A program made the translations under genes and the position numbers. This document shows, one piece after another, positions 35,433 to 47,820 of a stretch of 64,000 bases of DNA. The notes under the pieces are model-generated. The model saw only the letters and a program-made list of their open reading frames with translations, was not told the DNA's origin and did no database searches. How positions within the stretch are numbered: position 1 is the stretch's first letter; every line of letters starts with the position of its first letter. Source of the stretch: Rhizophagus irregularis (lineage: Eukaryota; Glomeromycota; Glomeromycetes; Glomerales; Glomeraceae); assembly GCF_026210795.1 (NCBI RefSeq), contig NC_089442.1, positions 930,001 to 994,000 of the forward strand, in the 5' to 3' direction.

Positions 35433-37052
35433 ATGTCATATTCAAAAATATTTTCAGATTTGCCCGAATTAACACATGAAATTATAAAATATTTTAGGAA
35501 TGATTTTTCAACATTACATTCATGTATTTTAGTTAATAGATTATGGTGTCGTTTATCAATTCCATTATTATGGGAAAATCCATTTTCTATTCCTACACAA
35601 AATTATAACTTTATTGGAATATATTTACATGATTTAAATGATGAATTAAAAGCAAAATTAAAAGAAGAGTATAAAATTGATGATAATTTATATTCTTCAA
35701 ATACACTTTTTAATTATCCCACTCTTTTAAAATATTTATATACACCAAAGATTATTTCTTCTATTAGAAAATGGTCTAACAATGTTATTGAAAACTTAAA
35801 TATTGAAAATAATTCAGTAACTAAATTTAAGAGATTAATTCTTATATCATTAATTAAAATATTTATTGAAAATGAAGTAAACATACATACTTTTGAAATT
35901 CAAGTCAGCCATTATTATTACTATGATGCCTGTTTAGATGATGTCCTTGAATTAATGTTACAAACCCCAGATTTTTTTCATAATATTAAAAATTTAAATC
36001 TCCATTTTATGAGTTCCGTATTTGCACATACTACTCAAAATCTTATATTACAAACGATTAATTTACATCAAAATCTTAAAAAAATTACATTATTAGGTTT
36101 TTTTATTTTTCCTTTGTATAAATCATTGTTATTATCAAAAGATCATAATCATTCAAATACTTTAAATACAATCATTTTATATAGCATCAATTTTGGAGGT
36201 ATAACCAATTTAGACAAAGCATTTAAACAATTAAATGTTTTGGAAACTGTTCATATCATTTATTGTACTTTAGATAGTAATTTTATTCAACAAATAATTA
36301 ACTTAACTAAACCAATTAAGTTAAAATCTTTATTCTTAAATGAAAAATTACAATTTGATGAATTATTACAATTATTACAAAAATATGGTGATTCTATAGA
36401 AAATTTTGGAATTAGATTTGGTTTTCTTTTCTTATGTAATCAACAAGATCAACAAATTGAATTAATTACAAAATATTGTGAAAATATCAAATTTCTTAGT
36501 TTTACTTTATTTAAAAATTGGATTATTCATCCGTTATTCAATATAACTGAAAATGCAAAACAAAATCTTAATTATCTTTCTATCAGTGTCTCTAATAATT
36601 TATCTTCAAAAGATATTGAACTTAGTTCATCAATATTACGAAATTTAGATCAAATACTTCCTCTTAAATTAGAATATTTAAATTTGACTCTTAATATTAA
36701 ATATATAAATGATCTTGAAATATTCTTAAAAAATTCTCAGAATACTTTTATTAAAAAATTGTTAATCAAAAATGGGGGAATTAATGATAAGAAAGGTCAT
36801 GATATTTATGATTTTATTATATCTTATATAAAAGAATATATTATGAAAAAGAAAAGAGTCAAATATTTGGCTATTATTAATTATTTCTCAGATGGTACAT
36901 CAACTATTAGAAACTATGTTAAAAAGGAATTGTTTTCATTGAAAAATGAAGTGAAGGAATTTGAGTTATATGATATCAAAATTCAAAAATATAAAGATTT
37001 GGTTATTAATAGTGAAGTAAGTTTTATAGAAGAATTGGAGGATAAATTTTAG
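35433..37052 (+). CDS. F-box/LRR-like protein
   Basis: Single-exon frame of 539 residues from ATG 35433; an in-frame ATG at 35382 would add 17 hydrophobic residues but the MSYSKIFSDLPELTHEIIKY start fits the family. Residues 1-45 form an F-box (LPELTHEIIKYF, then LHSCILVNRLWCRLSIPLLW). The rest is a solenoid of irregular leucine-rich segments (INLHQNLKKITLLGF, FKQLNVLETVHIIYC, NITENAKQNLNYLSI, LEYLNLTLNI). F-box proteins dock substrates to SCF ubiquitin ligases through Skp1 (family knowledge). This group is hugely expanded in arbuscular mycorrhizal fungi. The frame is intact with no intron and no sign of decay. Confidence 0.87.
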   Translation: MSYSKIFSDLPELTHEIIKYFRNDFSTLHSCILVNRLWCRLSIPLLWENPFSIPTQNYNFIGIYLHDLNDELKAKLKEEYKIDDNLYSSNTLFNYPTLLKYLYTPKIISSIRKWSNNVIENLNIENNSVTKFKRLILISLIKIFIENEVNIHTFEIQVSHYYYYDACLDDVLELMLQTPDFFHNIKNLNLHFMSSVFAHTTQNLILQTINLHQNLKKITLLGFFIFPLYKSLLLSKDHNHSNTLNTIILYSINFGGITNLDKAFKQLNVLETVHIIYCTLDSNFIQQIINLTKPIKLKSLFLNEKLQFDELLQLLQKYGDSIENFGIRFGFLFLCNQQDQQIELITKYCENIKFLSFTLFKNWIIHPLFNITENAKQNLNYLSISVSNNLSSKDIELSSSILRNLDQILPLKLEYLNLTLNIKYINDLEIFLKNSQNTFIKKLLIKNGGINDKKGHDIYDFIISYIKEYIMKKKRVKYLAIINYFSDGTSTIRNYVKKELFSLKNEVKEFELYDIKIQKYKDLVINSEVSFIEELEDKF

Positions 37053-38725
37053 AAAATTTTATAAAGTTAAATTTTATTTATTCTTTTTCTTTACAATTAT
37101 ATATTATTTTTCTGCAAATGTATTTATGCTATTAGGTAATAAATAAATATTTCTTTTCTAAAACTATGCGTCACATCACGAAAATAAAAATTTTTTAATC
37201 AAAAAAAAAAAATTCGACAATATTTCTTTCCACTCTCCGAAAATTTTCTTATACAAAAATTTATAATTTTTTCTTTTTTTTTTTCGTACGAAAAAGATGC
37301 CGTCATGTATTGTACCTCTCAGGACAGTTAAAGGGTTGTAATGTCAACGTATAAAGTGCTTTGTACAATAACTGCATGTACGATTGGGAAAAGTCAGTCT
37401 CCGGTAATTTATTTGACGTCTGTTGTACACCTATGTTTTTTTTGATAGTAATTTTATCAGTGATTTTTCAGATAGAATGGTTACATGTTACAAGAAATCT
37501 TTTTCGGCGAAATTATCAACCTAATTCTGGTAAAATGATCTGCAGTTCTGGTCACGGGTTATCGCATTAACGTTTAGTGTGATAAAAGTCCAAATTAAAC
37601 CTATATTTATAATAGGATTAAAATTATATGCACAAAAGGTTCATTATTTATCAAGTCACGTATTTTGGTCTAATTTATTTATTAAAAGTAATAATAATAG
37701 CAATAATAATAAATACAAATATAATGTTATTGTTATTCTCGATCAAATCTCGTTTTGTTGATGCAACTTAAGCAAAGAAAAAAAAAATGCCGTGGCACGT
37801 TAGAATAAAATTAGTATATAATTGATAATAAAATCTAAGATGAAATAGAAGAAAGATTTCAAATGTCAACCATTAAATAAAGTTAAGTTTTTTCGTTATG
37901 CGGGTGACTGATATTTTTTCCTCTCTTAAAATAGCCTTGTCTTAAAAAAAATTGTCTCATGCACCTTCACCTTATTCAAACAATGTCATCAATATGTGCA
38001 TATTCTAATGTGTATCAGGTTTTCCTTGTGGCATAATACTTTCATAAATATTTTTTAAAATAAAGCTTTACAATCCCATAGTAATATCATCATCATTACC
38101 GATCAGTTTAAGGCGGAAAAATACAGTAAGTCAAAATTCAGATATAAAATTCAAAAATTAGCTTTATCACCTAAATAAGCCTCTACTTAATGATTTTTTC
38201 TCTGTTTCGTGATTCTTGCTACGCCACAATGATAAAGATGCGATCCGGAAATCTATAGATAGTCCGTCGCGGGTTGAAAACTCACAAATTTATCAGATAT
38301 CAGTGTTGTATAAAATTGTACTATCGTATATCCCGATTGCAGATATCCGAATATCCGAAATCAATCCTAGTGTTGGCAAAACATTTGTAGTGCCGGCCGG
38401 CATTAAATCACGTGACTCGGACGTTGCGATTTTTTGAACAGTATTGTTTCTCTAATTATATTGTATATATATATACAGTACAACGGGTAATAAACGGATA
38501 AAGGATTATCTGGCGGATTAATCCGGATTTTATCCGTGACGGCAGAAAATTATCCGCTATCTGGGGTTCGGATCGGATTTAAGGCGGATTATCCGGATAG
38601 ACAGGTTTCGGATCGCATCTGTTCAGCTTTGTTTGTTGTACATGCAGCACTTATCAACACATGTATTTTTGCATAAATATTATTGCCTGGAAAACAAAAA
38701 AATATTTGCATTCTTTTTTATAGCA
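37053..38725. other. Gene-free region with a hAT-like motif cluster
   Basis: No coding sequence supported. 38360-38410 has GTGTTGGCAAAAC, the palindrome GCCGGCCGGC and TCACGTGA. 38480-38620 is rich in GGATTATCC, AATCCGGATT and CGGATCGGAT motifs in both orientations, in the style of hAT MITE ends. Confidence 0.4.
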
Positions 38726-41700
38726 ATGGCTCACAAAGGTAAAAGACACAATACATGAACATTTAATACAAATTAGCATTATTCTAAAATTTTAATCAAA
38801 TTTCAACAGTTTCAAGTAGTACCAAGGAATCTAAAGGTAACTATAATGATATTAAACAATATAAAATATTAAAAAATTATTTGTAAATGATACCATAATT
38901 ATAATAATGTAACTTTTACATTAATTTAAACTAACTATGTTCTTATTTAATAATATTATATTAAATAATTTAGCTCGTAAGTTAATAGTTATCTTATAAT
39001 TGAATAATAACGGAATTAACTTATTTTTGTTATATTTCATATAATTAAATAATTCATTTAATAATTAATAATACTATAGTTGGTAAGTTATTTGTTATTT
39101 AAATCATTAGTTTTTTACTTTATTTTACATAACATTGAAATATCTAAATTTTTGTTTAAATAATTATTAATTATTAATAATATTACAGATGGTAAGTTAT
39201 AATAATTATTGGTATTATATTTATTCGTTTAATATTTTATACAACTCAACTAATTATATATTTTCATTTAAATGATTAGATTGTAAGTGATATATTTAAT
39301 TTACAGTATGTTTTTATATTATGCTAATATTTAACTAATTAAATAATTAATAATACTACAGGGTGTAAGTTATATGTTATCAAATATTTCTATTATTTAT
39401 ATAATTTAAACTAACTAAAATCATTTATTTGAAAATTATTTGGTAAATTCTTTAGTTGGTAAGTTATAAGTAATTTACTAAATTTTATTAATATAATATT
39501 TACATATAGTTTAAAACTAATAAATTTTCTATTTAAAAATTGGAATTTATTTAGAACGTAAGTTATAAATTATTTATTTAATTCTACTATTGCATATTTT
39601 CATATAATTTGAACTAATCAAATTCTTTATTTATTAAATATATAGGGAGTAAGTTATTTATTATTTAATTTCATTATTACTTAATAATATTTATAATAAT
39701 TTAAACTAACATTTAAAATTTATTTAATAATATAGAATGTAAGTTATTTATTTAATTCTATTATTGCATATTTATATATAAATTGCACTAACTAAATTCT
39801 TTATTCAAAAAAATCATTTATTAATATAGTTGGTAAGTTATTTATTTAATTCTATTATTATATATTTATAATATATTTACATATAATTTAAATTAACTAA
39901 ATTCTTAATTACACAATAATATAGTCCGTAAGTTATTTATTTAATTTCATTATTCATATTAAAATATATATATGCATATAACAATAATTTAACTAACTAA
40001 ATTTTTTATTTATTTAATAATATAGTTCGTAAGTTATTTACCTAATTCTATTATTACATATTATAATATATTTGCATATCAACTAAATTTTTTTATTTAA
40101 AAAATTATTTGTAAATTATTTAGAACGTAAGTTATAAGTTACTTACTATTTAATTCTATTATTACATATTTTAAGATACTTATATAATTTAACTAATTAA
40201 TTTCTTTATTAAAACAATTATTAATAATATATAGCTGGTAAGTTACTTATTTAATTCTAATATATATAATATTTAAATATAATTTTAACTAACTAAATTC
40301 TTGATTAATTTAATAATATAGTGTGTAAGTTACTTATTTAATTCCATTATTATATACATATATATAATATTTACATATAATACAACCTAACAATTCTTTA
40401 TTTGAAATTATTTAATAATATAGCTCGTAAGTTACTTATTTTATTCTATTATTACATATTCATATAATATTTATATACGATTTAACTAAATAAATTCTTT
40501 ATTATTTAATAATATAGTTCGTAAGTTATTTGTTTAATTCTATTATTGCATATTTATAAAATACGTGCATATAATTTAGACTAACATAATTCTAAATTAT
40601 TTAATAATATAGGGGGTGAGTTAATATTTAATTTTATTATTACATATTTTACATAATATATATATAAATTTATATATATGATTTAAACTAATTATAATTT
40701 TTTAAATTAATGCAGGAAGTAAGTTATTTATAAATTTATTTAACCGTACAGTATATAATACTCATATGTTAATTACAACTAAAACTACTTTATTTATAAA
40801 AAATTATTTAACATTATAGGGAGTAAGTTATTTATTTAATTTTATTATTATAATGGTTATATATAATTTAAACTAACTAAATTCTTTATTTAAAAATTAT
40901 TTAATATAGTTCGTATGTTATTTAGATTATTACATATTTATATAATATTTGCATATAATTTAAACTAATTAAATTTTTTATTTAAAAAACTGTTTGATTA
41001 TAATTTCTTTAGTTGGTAAGTTACAAGTTATATATTTAATTCTATTACTATAACGTATTTATAAATAATTTGAGCTAACTAAATTCTTTATTTATAACAT
41101 AGGGGGTAAGTAATTTATTATTACATATTTATATAATATTGTATATAAGCTGAGCTAACCAAATTCTATATTAAAAAAATTTAATAATATAGGGGGTAAG
41201 TTTTTTTTAATTCTATTGTCATAATATTTGCGTTTAATTTTTGGATTGACTAAATTCTTTATTTAAAAAATTGTTTAATATAGCTCGTAAGTTATTTTTT
41301 TAATTCTATTATCACATCTTTATAAAAATGTATTTGTATAATTTAAACTAGCTAATTCTTTATTTTTGGTGATTACTTTTAGTTAGTAAGTTATAAGTCA
41401 TTTATTTAATTCTATCGCATATTTGTATAATATTTGCATATTATTTAAATTAAACAAAATTCTTTTATTAAAAAATTATTTGGTAATTTCTTTTAGTTGG
41501 TAGGTTATAAATTATTTATTGAATTTTGTTATTACATATTATAATATATTTATATGTATATTAACTAATTAAATTCTTTATTTAAAATATTATTTAATAA
41601 TATAGGAGGTGAGTTATTTAATTTTATTATTACTTATTTATATAATATTTACATTAATTTAAACTAACTAATTTCTTTATTTAATAGATTGTAAGTTACA

Positions 41701-42071
41701 AATTATTCATTTTATTCTATTATTACATATTTATATAATATTTACATACAATTTAAACTAACTAAATTCTTTTATTTAATAATATGCTATAGCATGTGAG
41801 TTATTAGTTATTTCCATTGTTTTATTTATATAATGTTTATTTCAGTTATAATTTTAGTTAACTGAATTCTTTATTTGTTACTTTAGTTGGTAAGTTATTA
41901 ATTATGGGTTATTATAAATGTATATTTATACAGAAACTAAGTTTATATATATTCGACTATTAAATCCTAATTAAATTTTAGAGTAAGTGTGATATTATTA
42001 TTACCATTTTTTTTATAATTTTAAATTTTATATTAAATAATTTAAACTTCAATATATTCAAATTTATATAG
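38726..42071 (+). other. Array of 31 three-base microexons and one one-base exon between intron-like repeats (5' part of the kinase gene)
   Basis: Two normal leader exons, 38726-38738 (ATG start) and 38810-38836, give MAHKVSSSTKESK in phase 1. Then come 31 exact triplets between an acceptor and a donor, starting at 38974, 39080, 39189, 39280, 39362, 39456, 39555, 39646, 39736, 39830, 39925, 40026, 40124, 40235, 40322, 40424, 40518, 40613, 40716, 40820, 40910, 41013, 41103, 41193, 41284, 41383, 41497, 41606, 41688, 41793 and 41887, and a single A at 41982. Introns are 79-111 bases (the first of the array 137), mostly with a CTAAC-like branch motif 25-50 bases before TAG. Donors are GTAAGT in 26 of 31, otherwise GTGAGT, GTATGT or GTAGGT. 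The joined triplets read ALDDWFERK ... ALIGDSF without a stop and enter the kinase exon at 42072 in frame. The alternative is a satellite with splice-like motifs that is not spliced. Confidence 0.6.
38977..41981 (+). repeat. Tandem intron-like satellite, about 31 units of 80-115 bp
   Basis: The consensus unit starts GTAAGTTATTTATTTAATTC, continues TATTATTACATATTTATATA, then an ATTTAAACTAACTAAATTC segment, TTTATTTAAAAATTATTT and AATAATATAG. Two subfamilies are visible: one with a long GTAAGTTATAAGTTATTT start preceded by GGTAATTTCTTTTAG (for example at 39456, 41013, 41383 and 41497), the other with the AATAATATAG end. The three bases between units vary freely, while the flanking acceptor and donor are nearly invariant. 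Confidence 0.9.
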
Positions 42072-43459
42072 ATTTGGAAAAAGTGGAAATACGATTATTG
42101 ATGAATTTATTTCTGAAAAAAGATTAAAATGGATTCCTTATAATAAATTTAAAAATGTTGAATATCTTGATAAAGGAGGATTTGGTGTTATATATAAAGC
42201 TATTTGGTTAGGTAATAATGATGAAAATAGAGATGTTGTTCTTAAATGTCATGAGAATTTAAATGACAATTTAAATGAATTTTTAAATGAAGTATGATAA
42301 TTTATTCTTATTTATTTTTTTAAAAAAAATTATAATTTATTTTATCCTAATGTATTATTGTTATTTAATTTATAGTGGAGATTTCATGAAAGTTGTTTAG
42401 ATTCAAATGACATTATTAAATTCTATGGATTTACAAAAAATCCAGATACTTCGAATTATATGGTTGTATTGGATTATGCAAACAAAGGTAATTTAAGAGG
42501 AAATTTAACAAAAATAATCAAAAATGATTGGAAACAAAAATTACATATGTTGAATGATATTATTTCTGGTCTTGATAAGATACATAAACAAAATCTTATT
42601 CATTGTGATTTTCATGATGGTAATATTTTAAATCATAATGTTATAAATGAGGATAAAATTTATATTAGTGATTTAGGATTATGTCGACCTGCAAAATCAT
42701 TTTTGAAAAAATATGATATTTATGGTGTTGTACCATTTATGGCACCTGAAATTTTAAGAGGCAATTCTCATACTCCAGCTAGTGATATATATAGTTTTTC
42801 TATGATCATGTGGGAATTTACATCTGGAGTATCACCATTTAGTAATAGAGAACATGATATTCAACTTAGTTTAAGTATTTGTAAAGGTGAACGTCCTGAA
42901 ATTATTCAAAATACTCCGCAATGTTATGTAGATTTGATGAAAAAGTGTTGGAATGAAGATCCATTAAAAAGGCCAACTTCTGAAGAAGTTTCAAATATTA
43001 TTGAAGAATGGATTTATCTTCCTTTTGAAAAAGAAATCAAAGATATTAGTGAAGAATTAAAACACAATGTTATGGAATTTATAAATGCACCAATTTGGCA
43101 TAATGATCTTGATACTGAATCTCATCCACAAGCACATTATACAAGTCGCTTACTTGATTTCAATAGTAAAAAATTGAATGAAAATCTTGAAACTGAAGAT
43201 TCACAAGCTAGTGTAAATGTGAATGAATTGTTAGTAAGTGATAACTTGAATGAATATATAATTAAAGATTTGAAGTCTGAAGATTCACAAGCTAGTGTAA
43301 ATGTGAATGAAGTGCTAGTAAGTGATAACTTGAATGATTATATAATTAAAGATTTGAAGTCATTAGGTATGTTATATAATATATATAAAAAATTAATTAT
43401 TTATATGAAGTTAATTTTATTTAATTAATTATTTATATATTAAAACAGATGAAAATTAA
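42072..43459 (+). CDS. TKL-like protein kinase (kinase exons)
   Basis: Exons 42072-42291, 42376-43366 and 43449-43459 form the kinase; with the upstream leader and microexons the protein would be 451 residues. It begins FGKSGNTIIDEFI, then WIPYNKFKNVEYLDKGGFGV (intact glycine loop), VVLK (catalytic lysine), YGFTKNPDTSNYMVV, IHCDFHDGN (HCD for HRD, aspartate kept), SDLGLC (DLG for DFG) and MAPEILRG. The C-lobe ends KCWNEDPLKRPT. The tail has the RLLDFNSKKLNE motif typical of fungal relatives, followed by two 28-residue direct copies (EDSQASVNVNE...) encoded by an 84-bp tandem duplication (43195-43362). The last intron (43367-43448) adds DEN-stop, the better of two possible ends. HCD rather than HRD may reduce activity but is common outside typical Ser/Thr kinases. 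Confidence 0.88.
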
Positions 43460-45646
43460 CCAATCAATTGTATTTTTAAAAAAATTCTTAACTAGTTGAT
43501 ATTTTATATCATGCATTCAACAGAAATTGATTTTTATTTTGTTCTTTTTAGATTTATTTAAACACTAAAGCTAAAGTAGTAAAATATTTACATGTTTCTT
43601 AGTTTGTAATTTAAATAATTCCTTTTTTTTATATCTTATCTAAAAATATATATATATATAAATATTCTCCTTTTTTTCATTTTATTTAGGATTATTTAAA
43701 CACTAAGATTAGAGTAGTAGTAAAATATTTACATGTTTCTTAGTTTGTAATTTAAATAAATCAATTTTTTTTGTAAATTATCTAATTATCAACATGAGAA
43801 ATCAAAATCAATAATTTAAAACTTTTTTACTCACATTTTCAAGAGCTGATGACATTAAAGTTATTTGGAATTTCATTAAGCAAAAATTTTTTAAATCAAG
43901 TAAAAGATCTTTATAAATAATGATAGATTGTTAATATAAAAAATTGGTATCACTTAGGCAAGAAAAATTTATGATAGGAATTCCTTAATTCCCATTAGCT
44001 TACAATAAAAAAAATTATAATAAAGGCCACCTATACTTATTAATGCATATACCGTTTGCAACCTTATAGTATATTTATTAAATTGTTATTGTAAATTTAT
44101 ATTTATAGTTATTTCCTGATATAGTTAGTATAAACAATAAAAGCAAAAAGTAGCTTTAAAGCTATTGAAAATTTAAATATTTATAAATTTCTCATTATTA
44201 GTAGTTGTAAACCATGTATTTAGTGTTCAATTACAAACCAAATTTATTCATGCAAAATAATTAATTTTACATATACTCTATAATTCAGTGTTGAACATAT
44301 ATATATAAAAATTGGGCCAAAAAATGTGTGTCTTAAGAAGGGGAGTTCTTATATAAGAGGTGCCTATAAAGTGGGTTAATTGTATATGTAACTAATTAAT
44401 TTCTAATTAAATTTATTTTCACTATAATCTAAAGTAAAAGTAAAAATTAATTAATATAAAATGAAAAATAAGCATTGATTATTACTGTTTTGTGATTGAT
44501 GTTCAGGACTTATTTGCTTGTATTTTTTCTTTTCACTGACATTTGTATTGTCAACTTCTTTATTATCACTATTATCAGTCTAAAATTATCTGCTTTAATA
44601 GAATGCCATCTTAAATGCCATTTAAATTTCACTATAACTTTATGTTTTTATTAGCCTCATTGCCAAATGACTTATAGTCAAAGTATTTTAAGAAATTTTG
44701 TAATTTTGGAGTAAAATGATATGCAGCAGTACCATTTGCATAATTTTTTTGTAGAGATTTACTTATAATTAAACAAACTGTAGTAAAAGAGTTAGACATG
44801 GTAGATCATTCAAATTTTCTAAATTGGTTGAATTAAGTCATCCATCAATAGCACTATAAGATGTCAAGAACACCACCAAAAAATTTTCATTAATGTGACT
44901 TGATGAGTTTTGTTGGTCAGATTTATTTTGTACAACATTATCTTATCAAGAAAAAAATTAAAGTGAGGGAACATTTATCTTAAAAATACTTGTGGTTTTA
45001 TAAAAAAAAAAATAAAGAAATGTTAATATTGATACAGCAAGAGAATCAGAAACTTGCAAAAGTGACCATTGAATAGATCTGACCTCTTCATAATTTTTGT
45101 ATATCTAAACAGTTCATGATGTTAATTCTCATTATCAGGTAAGCTTTGGATATGTCTTATATTAGAACCCATAGCTCTTTCTTTTCTTGTGTTAAATAAA
45201 TTTCATTAAGGATTAATTTGATTACAAAAATCATTACTCTCATAAATTTTGATATTTGTTGACTGTTAGTCTGGCTATACTACAGTCAAGTTGCCTATGA
45301 TGTTCTTGACAGTTAATTTGTATTATACATATATACTCTTATTATATTTTTGTGTAAGAATTGGTTGAAATTACTTCCTAGATAAGTGACTAGTAAGAGC
45401 CAGAACTACCATAGTTAAGACATCTGCACTGATTCCTAAAGTTTTTTTGTATTTCAATTTGATATTAAAAAAGTTTAAATCATTCCTTTTGTTCTATGAG
45501 TTGTCCTAAGAAATATGCGAAAATGAGAGCTGGAATTCTTTGCTTTAATCATTGAGTGCATAATAAGCATTGGTAGGTAACTTAAACTTTTATTTTATCT
45601 TACTTCCTGCATTACTTTAGATCCATGATGATGATGATGCATTCTA
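43460..45646. other. Gene-free region with a local direct duplication
   Basis: A segment with TTATTTAAACACTAA and AAATATTTACATGTTTCTTA is duplicated at about 43553-43620 and 43690-43760. A loose inverted motif (GGCCACCTATA near 44025, GAGGTGCCTATAA near 44360) may mark an old MITE. A GAT microsatellite lies at 45626-45640. No gene seen. Confidence 0.4.
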
Positions 45647-46005
45647 TTAGGTTCTTATATTATAAAAATAATATATAGTGCCAACTATTTGCACTTCTTG
45701 TGCTGATTCTTTGCGAAAGGGTATTTTTGCTCTTGAAACTGGAAAGTAGTACTTGACGCCTTTTTCATGTACCAATCCATATATTTCAATACATTCACCT
45801 GCGATATTGACACCAAACCCTATATAATTTCTATTAAGAGGTTCTTTTTCACATATTTTAAAAAGTTTATTACTACCATCCATACAGAGTTGCACCAGTT
45901 TATTATGATCACTACGAATTTTTTCATCATCACAATTCCATTTTCCAATCTCAACATATATAATTTCTTCCCATTTATTGCGAAAAAATACACGAATCAT
46001 AAGAT
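45647..46005 (-). pseudogene. Orphan exon of a conserved fungal hypothetical protein
   Basis: The minus-strand frame starts after an acceptor-like TTCCAG (exon from 46005) and reads LMIRVFFRNKWEEIIYVEIG, then KLVQLCMDGSNKLFKICEKE, NRNYIGFGVNIAGECIEIYG and VKYYFPVSRAKIPFRKESAQ before running into a stop at 45647. It resembles a middle exon of a large Rhizophagus hypothetical family (recalled, not verified). The expected downstream continuation is missing, and no upstream exon was found in 46006-47000 except a weak open piece at 46564-46746. Probably a gene fragment. Confidence 0.5.
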
Positions 46006-47369
46006 CTGGAAATGATAATTAAAAATATTTTGTAGTACATAATATCCAGATAGATTTTTATATCTAGTATCACCTTGGTTGAATAAAGTTAAAGTATTAT
46101 TAGTTATATAAGTATACTAGAAAATTCCAAAGTTATCATAATAAATTTCAACAAATAACTTCAAAATTTGAAGTATTATGCTCTGATGGTAGTGAAATAA
46201 GAATAGAATATTTACAAGTATAATATTCTTTAAGCTTAAAGCAGATCGTTAATAAATTCTCAATGTTCAACATTATAATAACTAGCCATATTGGAATAGT
46301 GTATTATAGCATAGTATATCTGAAACTTTGATTTCTTTTTTAATTTCAATACAAGGAATAAATAAAGTATTAAACATAATTATCTTATAGTTCATATATT
46401 AATTGGTTTTTCTTTAAATGCTAATAGTTTTATAAGATAGTGCAACAGATACTGTACTTAAATTAATATTAATAAATTTATAGAAATATAGAAATTTTGG
46501 AGTGTTGAACTAATAGTTCATTAATATATTTGGCTTTTTCTTTAAAAGGTCTTAATTTCATAATTAAGGTAATGGACACAGCAATGGAAAGGTCTTAATG
46601 GTATATGCTGTTAACAATTGTTCCTTATCAACTCTAAAAATAATTTTTTTTATGTTTAGTTGAAATATTGAACATATATATTCACTCAATAATTTATTTA
46701 ACATATTTAAATCATCTATTTTGTTATTTTCAGAATGCCTGGTCACTTGTCAAATTTGCTATTCAATGAAATAATTGTTGTTGTATGTCCTGCAATTTTA
46801 ATCCTGATCCTTGTTTGCTAATTAATATATTATCTATAGCCATTACAGTGATACTTCTGCAAAAGATAAATCATCAAATAGAGGCGATTCAATTTTTTTA
46901 TTTGTTATAAGTTGTTTCATGCCGTTAGATAAATACGGAATGATAACGTTGAATAGATTAGGCATTTAGTTTATATCAATGTTATTGAAAGGTGCATTAT
47001 AATTTATTTTTAAATTAGAATATATAATTTATTCAAAACATTATATAGGTGATCATCATATAGACAAATAAGTATGCAAGTATTTTGTAAGTAAAAAAAA
47101 GTAAAAAAGGGAAAGACAAAAAAAAAATTTGAGTCCAAAAGCAATTATTTATATTAAAATTATTTATAAGCCTCATTTTATTGGCTTAGTAAAGTTTTTT
47201 TTACATAATCATTTTACCAGCTTGGCAAAATATTTTTTTACATAATATCATTACAGCCACTGAAAATCATTTGTTACATAATAAAATGCAACAGACGAAT
47301 TTAAGCGTCTAATAATCTTATATGTTATTTATGTTACCATGATACAATTCAAATTGTTGATCTATTTTT
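46006..47369. other. Gene-free region
   Basis: AT-rich; possible scraps of upstream exons of the orphan exon, not assignable. No repeats of note. Confidence 0.3.
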
Positions 47370-47820
47370 ACAATATTTAATATTGTTGTATAAAATCTTT
47401 TAATCAGAGAAGTTTAGAGAATTATCAAGATGAATTATTGTAAAATAATTTGGAGAAAAAAGCAATTGTTGTTACAGTAAGCCATAGATATTATTTGATT
47501 ATCATGAAGAGCCATGATGTTGAGGCTGATCTGTTTGTATCACATTTTATAGAACTTTAGAATGATAAAAAAATCACGGGTTGTGACATAATCAATCACA
47601 ACATGATTAGTTATATGGTATTAATCAAATATTATGAAGATAAATATAATATAATCATCAGGAGGATGAATTTTCGGGGATAATGCATTTAAAAGATTTG
47701 AATTTATTGATAGATAAGATAAATTTTTAATATTTAATATTCTGAAATATTTGCTTAATCATAAGGGAAAATATTTAATTTATCATGAAGTTAACTATAT
47801 AGTATGATAAACTCACTTTT
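47370..47820. repeat. Duplicated segment, matching two separated inverted segments 4.5-8.5 kb away
   Basis: 47390-47600 matches the complement of 55970-56190 (shared TTTAGAGAAGTTTAGAGA, ATTATTGTAAAATAATTT, CTGATCTGTTTGT and GGGTTGTG). 47640-47815 matches the complement of 52190-52350 (shared GGATGAATTTTCG, GGATAATGCATTTAAAAG and GATAGATAAGA). The two halves are adjacent here but split by the kinase-Sel1 locus in the other copy. Confidence 0.7.

Noticed and set aside
38977-41981. CRISPR-like array (regular repeats with variable short spacers)
   Set aside because: The spacers are three bases, the repeats are 80-115 bases and eukaryotic in style, and there are no Cas genes.
41930-41982. A 49-base exon AAACTAAG...TTTTAGA in place of the one-base exon
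   Set aside because: Its length would also fit the phase, but it contains an in-frame TAA.
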